Both the position numbers and the translations under genes were made by a program. From Oenococcus kitaharae (lineage in GTDB: Bacteria > Bacillota > Bacilli > Lactobacillales > Lactobacillaceae), in contig NZ_JANJQP010000003.1 in assembly GCF_025758695.1 (NCBI RefSeq), forward strand, positions 186,001 to 250,000: 64,000 nt of DNA, written 5' to 3'. Of this stretch, positions 27,111-37,173 are shown in pieces. The notes under the pieces are model-generated. The model had not been told where the DNA came from, ran no database searches, and was given only the letters and a program-made list of their open reading frames with translations. Positions within the stretch are counted from its first letter, which is position 1. Each line of letters starts with the position of its first letter.

Positions 27111-29132
27111 ATGGAATTGGAAACGCGTTTACCTGGAAATTTTAAATTAAATAGTCAATACCAGCCGACTGGTGACCAGCCGACCGCGATTAAGCAGCTG
27201 ACTGACGGACTTAAAAATGGTATTAAAGAACAGATCTTGTTGGGTGCGACAGGTACTGGCAAGACTTTTACGATTTCAAATGTGATCGCTGCTGCTAATA
27301 AGCCGACCTTGATTTTGTCTCATAACAAGACATTGGCCGGCCAGCTTTATGGCGAGATGAAAAGCTTCTTCCCGGATAATGCAGTCGAGTATTTTGTTTC
27401 CTACTATGATTACTATCAGCCGGAAGCCTACGTGCCTTCTTCGGATACCTATATTGAAAAAGATGCCAGCATTAATGATGAGATTGATAAGCTGCGAAAC
27501 AGTGCTACCAGCAGTCTCCTGTCGCGTAATGACACAATTGTCGTAGCTTCTGTTTCATCGATTTTTGGTTTGGGCGATCCGCGCCAGTATAAAGATCACG
27601 TGATCAGCCTGCGTGTCGGGGATGAATATGGGCGCGATAATCTCATGCGCCACTTAATCGACATCCAATATGTGCGAAACGATATTGATTTTGCCCGTGG
27701 CACTTTCCGTGTCCGCGGAGATGTCGTCGAAATATTCCCGGCTTCAGAAGATGAAAAAGCGATTCGTGTCGAATTTTTCGGGGACGAGGTTGACCGTATT
27801 CGAGAGATTAATCCGCTGACCGGCGAGATTTTATTGGAAGATGACTTTATTTCAATATTCCCAGCCAAACATTTCATGACCAACGATGATATTTTAAAGA
27901 CGGCTACCGATGGCATCCGCCAGGAAATGGTTGAATCGGTGAAAAAATTTGAACAGCAGGGAAAATTGCTGGAAGCGCAGCGTATCAAGCAGCGGACTGA
28001 ATACGATATCGAAATGCTGCTGGAAATGGGTTATACAAACGGCATTGAAAACTATTCGCGTTGGATGGATGGCCGAAAACAAGGGGAGCCGCCTTTCACA
28101 CTGCTGGATTTCTTTCCGAAGGATTTTCTGCTAGTTGTCGATGAGAGTCATGTGACAATGCCGCAGGTTCGCGGTATGTTTAATGGCGACCAGGCACGAA
28201 AAAAGACCTTGGTGGATTATGGTTTTCGTTTGCCCTCGGCTTTGGATAATCGCCCGCTCAAATTAAATGAATTTGAAAAGCATGTGAACCAGATTATTTA
28301 TATGTCGGCAACACCTGGTGATTATGAACTAGCACGTGTGGCTCCTGAACATATTGCTGAACAGATTATTCGGCCGACTGGTCTTTTGGACCCGGAAATT
28401 GAAGTGCGGCCGATCATGGGCCAGATTGATGATCTCCTTGGCGAGATCAATGAACGTGCCAAAAAAGACGAGCGTGTCTTTATTACGACATTGACCAAGC
28501 GCATGTCCGAAGATTTAACTTCGTATTTGAAGGAAAATGGCGTGAAAGTTCAGTACTTGCACAGCGATATTAAGACCTTAGAACGATCGGAAATATTGCG
28601 TAATCTGCGTTTGGGCAAATTCGATGTGCTGGTCGGGATTAATCTGCTGCGTGAAGGTTTGGATGTTCCTGAAGTCAGCCTTGTTGCAATCCTAGATGCT
28701 GATAAAGATGGCTTTTTGCGCAACGAGCGGTCATTAATCCAGACGATCGGGCGTGCCGCGCGTAATTCGAACGGGCATGTGATTATGTATGCGGACAAAA
28801 TCACAGAAAACATGCAAAAAGCCATTGATGAAACTGCTCGACGCCGGAAGATTCAAATTGCTTACAACGAAAAACACCACATTACACCGATGACGATCAA
28901 AAAACCAATTCGCGGTGCCATTGCTATTTCACACGAAGTTGCTTCAAGTGATGAGTCCAAGATGGATCTGACACAAGTGGCTTTTGCCGATATGCCTGCT
29001 GCTGATCAGAAAGAAATGATTCAAAGCCTGACCGATCAGATGAAGGCCGCTGCCAAACGCATGGACTTCGAAGAGGCTGCTCAGTTGCGGGATGCTGTTA
29101 TCGAGTTCAAAAACAAGCTGAAGAAAAAGTAA
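27111..29132 (+). CDS. uvrB: Excinuclease ABC subunit B
   Basis: The 673-residue damage-verifying helicase-like subunit of nucleotide excision repair. Walker A is [11 protein letters not shown] near residue 42. The beta-hairpin region [21 protein letters not shown] lies near residue 95. DESHVTMPQ is the DExH motif near residue 343. Helicase motif VI is QTIGRAARN near residue 545. A C-terminal UVR motif ([11 protein letters not shown]) contacts UvrC. Complete length. It loads with UvrA, whose gene lies one gene downstream. Confidence 0.97.
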   Translation: MELETRLPGNFKLNSQYQPTGDQPTAIKQLTDGLKNGIKEQILLGATGTGKTFTISNVIAAANKPTLILSHNKTLAGQLYGEMKSFFPDNAVEYFVSYYDYYQPEAYVPSSDTYIEKDASINDEIDKLRNSATSSLLSRNDTIVVASVSSIFGLGDPRQYKDHVISLRVGDEYGRDNLMRHLIDIQYVRNDIDFARGTFRVRGDVVEIFPASEDEKAIRVEFFGDEVDRIREINPLTGEILLEDDFISIFPAKHFMTNDDILKTATDGIRQEMVESVKKFEQQGKLLEAQRIKQRTEYDIEMLLEMGYTNGIENYSRWMDGRKQGEPPFTLLDFFPKDFLLVVDESHVTMPQVRGMFNGDQARKKTLVDYGFRLPSALDNRPLKLNEFEKHVNQIIYMSATPGDYELARVAPEHIAEQIIRPTGLLDPEIEVRPIMGQIDDLLGEINERAKKDERVFITTLTKRMSEDLTSYLKENGVKVQYLHSDIKTLERSEILRNLRLGKFDVLVGINLLREGLDVPEVSLVAILDADKDGFLRNERSLIQTIGRAARNSNGHVIMYADKITENMQKAIDETARRRKIQIAYNEKHHITPMTIKKPIRGAIAISHEVASSDESKMDLTQVAFADMPAADQKEMIQSLTDQMKAAAKRMDFEEAAQLRDAVIEFKNKLKKK

Positions 29133-29204
29133 ACGCTGGATTTAGGCAAAGCTGTATAATTAGACCGTAAAGTAAATTTATTCACAAATTCGGAGGATAC
29201 AGCT

Positions 29205-29936
29205 ATGGTTGATCGTTTAAAAGGCAAAGTAGCAATTATCACGGGTGGCAATGGTGGGATTGGTGAAGCAATTGCCGCTGATTTCATTGCGGAAGGCGCA
29301 AAAGTCGTTATCACAGGACGCAATGACGAAAAGGGCCAACAGGCAGCTTCAAAACTCGGTCCTGATGCCTTATTTATTCAGCAGGATGTCAGTAAAGAAG
29401 CTGACTGGAAAAAAGTTGTCGACAGCACGATTGAAAAATTCGGCAAATTCGATATTCTTGTGAATAACGCCGGTGTTGGCGGCGTCGGGAAACCTTTGGC
29501 AGAAATGTCATTGGCCGAATTTAACTGGACACAGTCTATCAATTTGTCCGGGAATTTTCTTGGCGTTCATTTTGCTTTCAAACAAATGTCTGAGCCGGGT
29601 TCAATTGTTGATGTCTCTTCGGTTGCAGGTTTGCGAGGTCTGCCTGGTGCTGCTGACTATTCTGCATCGAAAGGCGGCACGCGCTTATTGACCAAGGCTG
29701 CTGCTTTGGAAGCTCTGCAGATGGGTAAAAAGATTCGTGTCAATTCCATTCATCCAGGCTGGATTGATACAGATATTATTCCTGATGAGATGCGGGCAAG
29801 CGTGATTGCTATGACCCCGATGCGCCATTTGGGACAGCCGAAAGATATTGCCAAACTGGCGACTTATCTCGCCTCCGACGAAAGTGCCTTTACGACCGGC
29901 GCTGAATTTGTTGCCGATGGCGGCATCATGGCTTAG
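29205..29936 (+). CDS. Short-chain dehydrogenase/reductase
   Basis: A 243-residue classical SDR. TGGNGGIGEA (residue 13 on) is the TGxxxGxG cofactor loop and NNAGVGG is the structural motif. The catalytic Ser is in VSSVAGL and the Tyr-Lys pair is in YSASKGG. Relatives are annotated as 3-oxoacyl-ACP reductase-like or glucose dehydrogenase-like enzymes; the substrate is not evident. It has its own TATAAT (about 29155) and GGAGGA ribosome site. It sits between uvrB and uvrA, which are usually adjacent. Confidence 0.9.
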   Translation: MVDRLKGKVAIITGGNGGIGEAIAADFIAEGAKVVITGRNDEKGQQAASKLGPDALFIQQDVSKEADWKKVVDSTIEKFGKFDILVNNAGVGGVGKPLAEMSLAEFNWTQSINLSGNFLGVHFAFKQMSEPGSIVDVSSVAGLRGLPGAADYSASKGGTRLLTKAAALEALQMGKKIRVNSIHPGWIDTDIIPDEMRASVIAMTPMRHLGQPKDIAKLATYLASDESAFTTGAEFVADGGIMA

Positions 29937-29965
29937 TTTCTGCGAATAATCATCAATGATTTCTT

Positions 29966-29990
29966 AAAGCGAACAAATGTTCGCTTTTTT
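29966..29990 (+). terminator. Terminator after the SDR gene that contains an exact SOS box
   Basis: AAAGCGAAC/GTTCGCTTT stem with AAAT loop and T run. Its centre, CGAACAAATGTTCG (29970-29983), is an exact CGAAC N4 GTTCG LexA/DinR box in the uvrA promoter region, about 22 bases before the -10 box. Confidence 0.85.
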
Positions 29991-30005
29991 TGTAGCAAAA
30001 AGCCT

Positions 30006-30018
30006 TAAAATATTATCT
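30006..30018 (+). promoter_or_regulatory. -10 box of a leaderless uvrA promoter
   Basis: TAAAAT (30006-30011), then seven bases, then ATG. No Shine-Dalgarno. The SOS box overlaps the -35 area. Confidence 0.55.
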
Positions 30019-32892
30019 ATGGTGAAGAAATACATTTCGATTCGCGGGGCGCGTTCCCACAATTTAAAAAACATTGATGTTGATATTCCGCGCGACAGCC
30101 TGACTGTCCTGACCGGCCTATCTGGATCTGGCAAGTCCAGCTTGGCTTTTGACACCTTGTATGCTGAGGGGCAGCGCCGCTATGTGCAGAGTCTGTCAGC
30201 CTATGCTCGGCAGTTTTTAGGTCAGATGGAAAAACCCGATGTCGACTCGATTGAAGGACTGTCGCCGGCCATTTCTATTGATCAGAAGACGACCAATAAT
30301 AATCCTCGGTCGACGGTCGGAACTGTCACGGAAATTAATGACTACCTGCGTTTGCTGTTTGCACGAATCGGCCGGCCGGATGCACCTAAAGACGGCACAA
30401 TCGTGATGGTGACTGTCGACCAGATGGTTGAAAAAGTGCTAAAACTGCCTGAGCGCTCCCGCTTGCAGATTTTTGCGCCAATTATCGAAAATCAGCCCGG
30501 TACGCATGAACAATCTCTGAAAAATGCCAAAAAATTGGGTTATATTCGTGCCCGTATTGATGGTGAGATTGTTGAGCTGGATGAAGAACAAAACTTGTCT
30601 TTGAATCGTGAAAGCAGTCATACGATTGAGATCATGATTGACCGCATCATCTTAAAAGCTGGTTCGCGATCCCGCCTTTATGATGCTATGGAGGCCGCAA
30701 CTCGAATCGCGGATGGCAAGGTAACCGTTGAAGAAGTCGACGGGTCAACGATGAAATTTTCTGACCATTATTCGGGTGCTTTAAAGGATTTTCGTGTCGG
30801 CCGTTTGGAACCGAGATTGTTTTCTTTTAACGCACCAATGGGTGCCTGCCCAGTCTGCCAAGGGTTGGGTGTGCTGCGCAAAGTTGATATTGATCTTGTG
30901 GTTCCGGATGACTCGCTTTCGATTAGGCAAGGCGCAATTGCGCCTTGGAACCCTATTTCTTCTAATTACTATCCGTCTATGTTGTCACAGTTTGCCGAGC
31001 AGAATGGTATTAATGAAGACACGCCTTGGCGCAAATTACCAAAAAAACAGCGTGACATGGTGCTGAATGGCACTGGCAAGAAGACATTTCATTTCCATTA
31101 TGAAAATGATTTCGGCGGAGTTCGTGATGTTGATACTGAATTTGAAGGCGTTTTGAATAATATTCAGCGGCGTTTTAACGACTCTAATTCTGAATTTACA
31201 AGGGATGTGATGAGTCAATATATGGCGGAGATGTCCTGCCCGGCTTGTGGCGGTTATCGTTTGAACCCGGCAGCGCTATCAGTGAAAATTCATCATTTGA
31301 ATATTGGGCAAGTGGTGGATCTGGCAGTTTCCGATGAATTGTCTTTTTTCAAAGCATTGAAATTAGGTAAAAACGATCAAGAAATCGCCGCACCGATTGC
31401 CAAAGAAATTTCCGACCGTTTGGGTTTTCTCGTGTCAGTTGGCTTGGGCTACTTGACGCTTTCCCGTTCTGCCGGGACCTTATCAGGTGGAGAGAGCCAG
31501 CGAATTCGTTTGGCCACCCAGATTGGATCGAATTTATCAGGTGTCCTTTACGTACTGGATGAGCCGTCTATCGGACTGCATCAGCGAGACAATGATATGC
31601 TTTTGAATTCGCTCAAAAAGATGCGCGACCTTGGTAACACACTCGTTGTTGTCGAACATGACGAAGATACGATGCGGGCGGCTGATTATTTGATTGATAT
31701 TGGCCCGGGTGCCGGCGACAAAGGTGGCGAAGTCATGGCCGCCGGTACGCCTAAACAAGTAGAACGCGTGGCTAAATCCATTACAGGCCAATACCTGTCG
31801 GGGAAGAAATTTATTCCAGTACCGGAAAAACACCATCCAGGCAATGGCGAGTTTGTCGAAATAGATGGGGCAGCGGAGAACAACTTAAAAAAGATCAACG
31901 TTAAATTTCCCTTGGGCAAATTCATCGCTGTGACTGGTGTTTCTGGGTCGGGTAAATCCACGCTAGTCAATTCGATTCTAAAACGCGCGCTGAAACAAAA
32001 AATTAACGGTAACTCAGAAAAACCCGGCGCCTATAAGTCAATTAAAGGTTTTGAACACATTGAAAAAGTGATCGACATTGATCAATCACCGATTGGTCGG
32101 ACACCGCGGTCAAATCCAGCAACTTATACGGGTGTTTTTGATGATATTCGCGGCTTGTTTGCTCAGACTAATGAAGCGAAGATGCGTGGTTATGCCAAGG
32201 GACGTTTTTCTTTCAATGTGAAAGGCGGCCGTTGTGAAAACTGTCAAGGCGACGGCATTATCAAAATCGAAATGAACTTTCTGCCGGATGTCTACGTCAC
32301 GTGTGAAGTCTGTGGCGGTACGCGTTACAATTCAGAGACTTTGGAAGTTACCTATAAGGGCAAGAATATTGCCCAAGTGTTGGATATGACGGTTGATGAA
32401 GCGCTGCCTTTCTTTTCCGCGATACCGAAAATTGCTCGTAAACTGCAGACAATTAAGGATGTCGGCCTAGGCTATGTCCAATTAGGACAGTCTGCGACGA
32501 CTCTTTCGGGTGGTGAAGCTCAGCGCATGAAATTAGCCAGTGAACTTCATCGTATTCAATCCGGCCGTAATTTTTATATTTTGGATGAACCGACCACGGG
32601 CCTGCATACTGATGATGTTAAACGGCTCTTAGAAGTACTGCATCGTTTGGTTGATGCTGGAAATACGGTGCTTGTCATTGAACATAACCTGGATGTCATC
32701 AAAACGGCCGATTGGGTGATTGATTTAGGCCCTGAAGGCGGCCAAGGTGGTGGTCAGGTCATCGCTACGGGCACGCCTGACGATGTTGCTCAAGTTAAAG
32801 CCTCTTATACTGGCCAGTATTTAGGACCGATTATGAAGCGTGATCGCGACCGCCAGGCCAAATTAGATAAACAAAAAATTGCAATGAGTTAA
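30019..32892 (+). CDS. uvrA: Excinuclease ABC subunit A
   Basis: The 957-residue damage sensor of nucleotide excision repair. Two ABC ATPase modules are present: [12 protein letters not shown] near residue 30 and [12 protein letters not shown] near residue 640, with signatures [12 protein letters not shown] and [12 protein letters not shown]. Zinc modules carry CPVCQGLG / CPACGGYR and CENCQGDG / CEVCGGTR. Length is normal. I chose the ATG at 30019 because an in-frame ATG at 29977 lies in the SOS-box hairpin and before the -10 box. It probably belongs to the SOS regulon with uvrB. Confidence 0.97.
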   Translation: MVKKYISIRGARSHNLKNIDVDIPRDSLTVLTGLSGSGKSSLAFDTLYAEGQRRYVQSLSAYARQFLGQMEKPDVDSIEGLSPAISIDQKTTNNNPRSTVGTVTEINDYLRLLFARIGRPDAPKDGTIVMVTVDQMVEKVLKLPERSRLQIFAPIIENQPGTHEQSLKNAKKLGYIRARIDGEIVELDEEQNLSLNRESSHTIEIMIDRIILKAGSRSRLYDAMEAATRIADGKVTVEEVDGSTMKFSDHYSGALKDFRVGRLEPRLFSFNAPMGACPVCQGLGVLRKVDIDLVVPDDSLSIRQGAIAPWNPISSNYYPSMLSQFAEQNGINEDTPWRKLPKKQRDMVLNGTGKKTFHFHYENDFGGVRDVDTEFEGVLNNIQRRFNDSNSEFTRDVMSQYMAEMSCPACGGYRLNPAALSVKIHHLNIGQVVDLAVSDELSFFKALKLGKNDQEIAAPIAKEISDRLGFLVSVGLGYLTLSRSAGTLSGGESQRIRLATQIGSNLSGVLYVLDEPSIGLHQRDNDMLLNSLKKMRDLGNTLVVVEHDEDTMRAADYLIDIGPGAGDKGGEVMAAGTPKQVERVAKSITGQYLSGKKFIPVPEKHHPGNGEFVEIDGAAENNLKKINVKFPLGKFIAVTGVSGSGKSTLVNSILKRALKQKINGNSEKPGAYKSIKGFEHIEKVIDIDQSPIGRTPRSNPATYTGVFDDIRGLFAQTNEAKMRGYAKGRFSFNVKGGRCENCQGDGIIKIEMNFLPDVYVTCEVCGGTRYNSETLEVTYKGKNIAQVLDMTVDEALPFFSAIPKIARKLQTIKDVGLGYVQLGQSATTLSGGEAQRMKLASELHRIQSGRNFYILDEPTTGLHTDDVKRLLEVLHRLVDAGNTVLVIEHNLDVIKTADWVIDLGPEGGQGGGQVIATGTPDDVAQVKASYTGQYLGPIMKRDRDRQAKLDKQKIAMS

Positions 32893-33020
32893 AATGTTGG
32901 CATGAGTGCGTTTTCACGATGCTAAGCGGCTCTGGGTGTCTTAATCAGTTTCTTTTAAAATCAAATTTTGTTTTTGTTTTTGATGATTAATTCGCGAACG
33001 AAGAAAAGAGGTTCGAGGAG

Positions 33021-33656
33021 ATGAAGATTGCAATTATTGGTGCGACTGGTATGGCAGGAAGAGCAATCTATCGTGAGGCAATTGCACGCGGGCATGAGGT
33101 GACAGCTTTTGTGCGGGATTTAAATAAGGCTGAGGGACTCCTTGGCCCAGGCTATTTTATTAAAAAGAGCCTCTATCAAATTGGTGCGGCAAACTTGCAC
33201 GGCTATGATGTTGTGATTAATGCTTTTGCCAATCATACTCATCCGATTGAAAATTTTGATGCTTTGACTTATTTGTTACGGATTGGCCGCAAAATCGACA
33301 GTCGTTTTATCTTTATTTTAGGTGCTTCCTCACTTAAAAGAGAAGACGGACAACTTTTATACGACAGCTTGTCTAAGCTGGCTAATAACGAGGCCTGGAT
33401 CGATGAGCCGAAATTTGGTGTCGATGCACTTTATGTTTTACAGCACGATGCTCAAAATGTGAATTGGACAGCGATCTCGCCGCAGCAGGAATTTGTCGAT
33501 GGGCCGGCCTCTGATTACATGACCGGCCGGGATGAATTAATTTATGCTGAAGATGGCAAATCCCATGTGACGACAGGCAATATTGCGACAGCCATTCTTA
33601 ACGAAATTGAGGAACCGCGCTTCATCGGCGAACGTTTTACAGTTGCTGACAAATAA
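33021..33656 (+). CDS. NAD(P)-binding Rossmann-fold oxidoreductase
   Basis: A 211-residue atypical SDR of the NAD(P)H-binding type. IGATGMAGRAIYREA (residue 5 on) is the nucleotide loop, and it lacks the classical YxxxK. Related proteins are annotated as NADH-flavin reductases or epimerase-like proteins. A GAGGAG ribosome site precedes the ATG. The 130 bases before it contain A/T-rich sequence and no clear terminator for uvrA. Confidence 0.8.
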   Translation: MKIAIIGATGMAGRAIYREAIARGHEVTAFVRDLNKAEGLLGPGYFIKKSLYQIGAANLHGYDVVINAFANHTHPIENFDALTYLLRIGRKIDSRFIFILGASSLKREDGQLLYDSLSKLANNEAWIDEPKFGVDALYVLQHDAQNVNWTAISPQQEFVDGPASDYMTGRDELIYAEDGKSHVTTGNIATAILNEIEEPRFIGERFTVADK

Positions 33657-33659
33657 CTA

Positions 33660-33688
33660 TTGACAAGCTGGGATTGGACTGTTTTAAT
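33660..33688 (+). promoter_or_regulatory. Promoter of the uracil/xanthine permease gene
   Basis: TTGACA (33660-33665), 17-base spacer, TTTAAT (33683-33688), directly after the preceding stop codon. This is one of the best -35/-10 pairs in the window. Confidence 0.8.
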
Positions 33689-33733
33689 TACTCTCAGTGC
33701 AAAAAAATAGAAAACAAGTGATTCAGATGCTTT

Positions 33734-33776
33734 AACGCAGCCTTGCCCATTTATTGGGTAACGGTTGCGTTTTTTC
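33734..33776 (+). terminator. Attenuator-like terminator in the permease leader
   Basis: AACGCAGCC pairs with GGTTGCGTT, with an inner TTGCCCA/TGGGTAA helix, and six T follow. It lies between the promoter at 33660 and the permease ATG at 33812, so it must be read through for expression. No PyrR-binding motif or known purine or preQ1 riboswitch core was recognised in the leader. Confidence 0.75.
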
Positions 33777-33811
33777 TTATTTAGCACAAAAACGAGAGGA
33801 ATTGAGAAATT

Positions 33812-35086
33812 ATGGAAGAGAAACACGCAAATGGTTCTATCTACGACTTGTATGAACGACCACCATTTCCAGCTTTATTTGGTTTAAGTTTGCAGCACTT
33901 GTTCAGTATGTTCGGGGCGACTGTACTGGTACCGCTGCTAGTTGGTTTAAATCCTGGTGTGGCAATTTTTTCGTCAGGTGTTGGTACACTGCTTCACATG
34001 CTGATAACTAGAGGAAAAATTCCGGCCTACATGGGTTCTAGTTTTGCCTTTATCATTCCAATGGGCAGTTTGATGAAAGCCTTCGGCTATCCAGCTGTTG
34101 GGCAAGGTGTTCTATCAGTTGGTGTTGTTTACTTGATTGTCGCTTTGATTGTTGCTAAAGCCGGATCTGCTTGGATTGACAGAATTTTCCCGGCTTCGGT
34201 CGTTGGCCCGATTGTCATGGTGATCGGTCTATCTTTGGCATCTACCGCTGCTCAGAATGCGACAATCAACTCCGCAACAAGTAAATACGATATTAAGATT
34301 TTTATTGTTGCTTTGCTAACGCTGGCTGTCACGATTTTATACAACATGTGTTTCAAGGGTTTTATGGGGATGATTCCGGTTCTGTTAGGGATTATAACTG
34401 GATATATTTTTGCGGTGTTGTTTGGCTTGGTTGATTTCAGCCGTGTGATGACCGCACCTTGGTTTGCACTTCCGAACTTCAACTCGATTTTTGAAAGCAG
34501 CAGGTTTTATCCTTCAGCTGTATTAAGTATGGCGCCGCTAGCTCTGGTTACTATTTCCGAGCATTTGGGCCATATCATGGTGCTGAATAAAATCACAGGC
34601 CATAATTTCTTTAAAGATCCCGGACTCAGTCATACATTGGCTGGTGATGGTACAGCTTCAATTGCAGCATCATTGGTTGGCGGCCCATCAGTAACTTCAT
34701 ACGGGGAAAACATTGGCGTTATGCAGATGAGCCGTGTCTACTCTGTGTGGGTCATTGGTGGCGCAGCTGTCCTGGCTGTTCTATTGAGTTTTATCGGTAA
34801 ATTGTCCGCTTTGATTGAGACGGTTCCTGGCGCGGTTATCGGTGGCGTTGGATTCATGCTTTATGGTGTGATTGCGGCAGCCGGCCTGCAGGTGATTGTT
34901 GATAGTAAAGTTGACTATTCAAAAAAACGCAATCTGATGGTAGCGGCACCAATTCTTGTTATCGGTATTGGTAATTTCCATCTGCAATTATCAAACGGAT
35001 TGGATTTTTCCGGTGTTGCTTTGGCAACGGTGATCGGTATCCTCTTGAATTTGATTCTGCCTAAAGTTGCAGCATCTGAAAAGTAA
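33812..35086 (+). CDS. NCS2-family nucleobase permease (uracil/xanthine type)
   Basis: A 424-residue nucleobase-cation symporter with about 12-14 helices. LFGLSLQHLFSMFGATVLVPLL (residue 23 on; helix 1) and EHLGHIMVLNKITG near residue 250 (helix 8) with the conserved Glu are typical of UraA-like transporters. The motif before GENIGVMQMSRVYS in helix 10 supports uracil or a related base as substrate; xanthine cannot be excluded. GAGAGGAATTGAG precedes the ATG. It is regulated at least by an upstream terminator and followed by another. Confidence 0.9.
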   Translation: MEEKHANGSIYDLYERPPFPALFGLSLQHLFSMFGATVLVPLLVGLNPGVAIFSSGVGTLLHMLITRGKIPAYMGSSFAFIIPMGSLMKAFGYPAVGQGVLSVGVVYLIVALIVAKAGSAWIDRIFPASVVGPIVMVIGLSLASTAAQNATINSATSKYDIKIFIVALLTLAVTILYNMCFKGFMGMIPVLLGIITGYIFAVLFGLVDFSRVMTAPWFALPNFNSIFESSRFYPSAVLSMAPLALVTISEHLGHIMVLNKITGHNFFKDPGLSHTLAGDGTASIAASLVGGPSVTSYGENIGVMQMSRVYSVWVIGGAAVLAVLLSFIGKLSALIETVPGAVIGGVGFMLYGVIAAAGLQVIVDSKVDYSKKRNLMVAAPILVIGIGNFHLQLSNGLDFSGVALATVIGILLNLILPKVAASEK

Positions 35087-35098
35087 AATAGTTATTAT

Positions 35099-35124
35099 AA
35101 AAGCCCGAGAAATCGGGCTTTTTT
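35099..35124 (+). terminator. Terminator after the permease gene
   Basis: AAAAGCCCGA/TCGGGCTTTTTT stem with GAAA loop. Confidence 0.92.
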
Positions 35125-35199
35125 GCTAGACAGTCCTTTTGTGCAACCCATATAATAAGAATAGATACCGGTTGAATTTCCTGAGAAAGCAGGTCCAAT

Positions 35200-35580
35200 A
35201 TGTATAATGACAAGACACTATTCAAATTCTTTCTGTTGTTTATGAAATTGATTGTGGCCATTGGCCTACTGCTGATTATTTATCCACTTGTTGTAACGGC
35301 AAGTGATAATTATGCTTTGATGTCTTCGGGAAATTTACTGGCAAAGTCGTCGATTGTGATTGCTTTTCTGACAGCCCTGTTAAACATCTTTCAAATCGTT
35401 TGTCTCTTCGTTAATTTGGGGGCAAAGATGCGGGTTGTCTATATTACCAGTGTTTTTGTCAGCAGTATTTTATTGATTTTCGTTTCAGCTGTCTGGCTGA
35501 GTATTTATTCCTTTATGTTTTTGGGCCTGAGCTTGGGGATTCTCGGTTTGATTCTAATCTCTTTGCAAGCACGAAAATAA
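35200..35580 (+). CDS. Small four-helix membrane protein
   Basis: A 126-residue protein with four predicted helices (about residues 10-30, 48-68, 76-96 and 100-120) and short loops. It resembles DUF2975-type proteins, but no motif makes this secure. A TATAAT at about 35152 and an AAGCAGG ribosome site precede it. The next two genes run toward it on the other strand. Function unknown. Confidence 0.6.
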   Translation: MYNDKTLFKFFLLFMKLIVAIGLLLIIYPLVVTASDNYALMSSGNLLAKSSIVIAFLTALLNIFQIVCLFVNLGAKMRVVYITSVFVSSILLIFVSAVWLSIYSFMFLGLSLGILGLILISLQARK

Positions 35581-35596
35581 CAGCCTCTTAATCATG

Positions 35597-36241
35597 TTAT
35601 GGCCGCCGTTGCGTCAAAATTGATTTGCCGCCCCGCATGACTTTGGTAATTTCGTCGGCTAAGATTGTCCGTTTGATGGGCAGATAGCCGCTGATCCATT
35701 TTTTTAAAAAGGGTAGACGGTACAGCAGGTGAATGCCCCATTCAGCAATCAGCGTGGTAGGTTTAGCAGCATCAATTACCAGCCCTGGATAAATAATCAC
35801 GCTTTGTAGCTTGGCAAAATCGGGCTGCTGCAAAAATCTTTCAGCCGCGATCTTATGTTGCATATATTTTTTCAGGACAAAAGGCGCTTTGTTAGCAGAA
35901 ATAAATATCAGTCTGGCTGGCTTTGATTGTTTAAGCAAAAACCCAGCGATCTTCTGCAAGGGCAGTACAATCGCGTTCTCATAGGTGATGCCTTGTTTGG
36001 GTTTTTCAAACAAAATACCAATCGCATCAATGATCCAATCGGCATTTTTAGCAGCATCCTGCCAAGTCTGATCTTTTGTCACATCAGATTTGATCCAAGT
36101 CACTTCATCAGCCCAGGCCGCTTGACCTTTTTTCGGTCGGCCGTGCCGTGAAACACTGATCGTTTGCCAGCCTTGTGCTTGAAAAGTTTTCAGTAATTGC
36201 TGCCCGACAAAACCACTGCCGCCAAAGACCAGTACTTTCAT
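35597..36241 (-). CDS. NAD(P)-binding epimerase-like protein
   Basis: A 214-residue extended/atypical SDR. FGGSGFVGQQLLKTF (residue 6 on) is the nucleotide loop and WIIDAIGILF resembles the motif seen in complex I NDUFA9-like or epimerase-like proteins. It overlaps the carbonic anhydrase gene as ATGA and is translated after it. No substrate can be assigned. Confidence 0.8.
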   Translation of the reverse strand: MKVLVFGGSGFVGQQLLKTFQAQGWQTISVSRHGRPKKGQAAWADEVTWIKSDVTKDQTWQDAAKNADWIIDAIGILFEKPKQGITYENAIVLPLQKIAGFLLKQSKPARLIFISANKAPFVLKKYMQHKIAAERFLQQPDFAKLQSVIIYPGLVIDAAKPTTLIAEWGIHLLYRLPFLKKWISGYLPIKRTILADEITKVMRGGKSILTQRRP

Positions 36242-36879
36242 GATGGCTCCTTGGCTTGAAAATAAAGCAGCGGCCGGTCATTCATGGCTTGGATTTTTCG
36301 GTTGTTATGTTCATAAAGCTGGTGGAATTCTTTGAGCTGCAGGGCCGATAATTCGACAGGGTGCGTCATCACATACCATTCCACCGTTTCGGTCAATGGT
36401 GGTGTGGTCAGAGAGCCTAAATAATGAAAGTAAGAACGGTCTTTTGGCAGCAGTTTTTCGACATCACAGGCAAATTTCTCTGAGGCACCTAGTTGATGCA
36501 GGATCGAGGTAATTGCTGGGGATGTTTGCCCAACAGTCAGGAAAACGGCAATCACTGCCAGCTGGTCATCTGCTGCTTCATGAACAAAATGAACTTCGGC
36601 CGGAAAATCCTGTCCGTCAAGCAAGTGTTCGCTGGGTGCGTGAAAATGAAACTGCTGTAAACTAAATGGCCGCTGATTAATCATGGCTTGGCCAGATGAT
36701 CCAACTTCGATGCCGCGCCCCGTATCTTTAGCGTAGCTGGCCACTTGACTGTAGGCCAGCTGCAAATCCGCAGCTGATGGCATTTTTTTAGCTTGAGCAA
36801 AGTGCAAATCAATCGGCGACTGCCGTTTCCCGCCTTCAAATGGCCAATTCTCTTGATCTTCATAATTAAGTTTTGCCAT
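36238..36879 (-). CDS. Alpha-type carbonic anhydrase
   Basis: A 213-residue alpha-carbonic anhydrase that hydrates CO2 to bicarbonate. The zinc ligands are the two His in QFHFHAPSEH and the His in AEVHFVHEA. RQSPIDL near residue 20 and SLTTPPLTETVEWYV near residue 150 are conserved core segments. There is no signal peptide, so it should be cytosolic, unlike most bacterial alpha enzymes, which are periplasmic or secreted. A GGAGGG ribosome site precedes the ATG. It could supply bicarbonate for carboxylation reactions in this fermentative cell. Confidence 0.93.
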   Translation of the reverse strand: MAKLNYEDQENWPFEGGKRQSPIDLHFAQAKKMPSAADLQLAYSQVASYAKDTGRGIEVGSSGQAMINQRPFSLQQFHFHAPSEHLLDGQDFPAEVHFVHEAADDQLAVIAVFLTVGQTSPAITSILHQLGASEKFACDVEKLLPKDRSYFHYLGSLTTPPLTETVEWYVMTHPVELSALQLKEFHQLYEHNNRKIQAMNDRPLLYFQAKEPS

Positions 36880-37173
36880 GCGGCGCCCTCCAATTTGAAA
36901 AACAATCTACGGACCGTCTATCCGGCAGCCTATAGACAAATTATGCCACTCCGACCAAAACAGGACATTTATTTAAGAAGCGAGATGCTTCTTTTTTGTG
37001 AACTAAGATAGTTTGAACGTTTATCTACCTAGATATCAAAAAAATACATATTATACATGCCTATATTTTATGAATTTTAGATATAGAATGATTGGCGAAC
37101 GTATGGTGATACGTGTTCATTATCTTCCGTTGTGTAACGTGGATGAATATCTGTTCGTAATAGGAGCTGTTTC
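36880..37173. other. Intergenic region with an orphan terminator
   Basis: No gene is supported here. A plus-strand terminator hairpin lies at 36975-36998; the rest is A/T rich. A 63-codon frame from 37013 has no ribosome site or homology signal and is not called. A small frame with a good ribosome site follows at 37174. Confidence 0.5.
36975..36998 (+). terminator. Orphan plus-strand terminator
   Basis: AAGAAGC/GCTTCTT stem, GAGAT loop, TTTTT run. No plus-strand gene precedes it: the two genes upstream are on the minus strand and start at 36879. Confidence 0.7.

Noticed and set aside
27596-27988. 130-codon minus-strand frame inside uvrB
   Set aside because: A shadow of uvrB codons; composition and position give no support.
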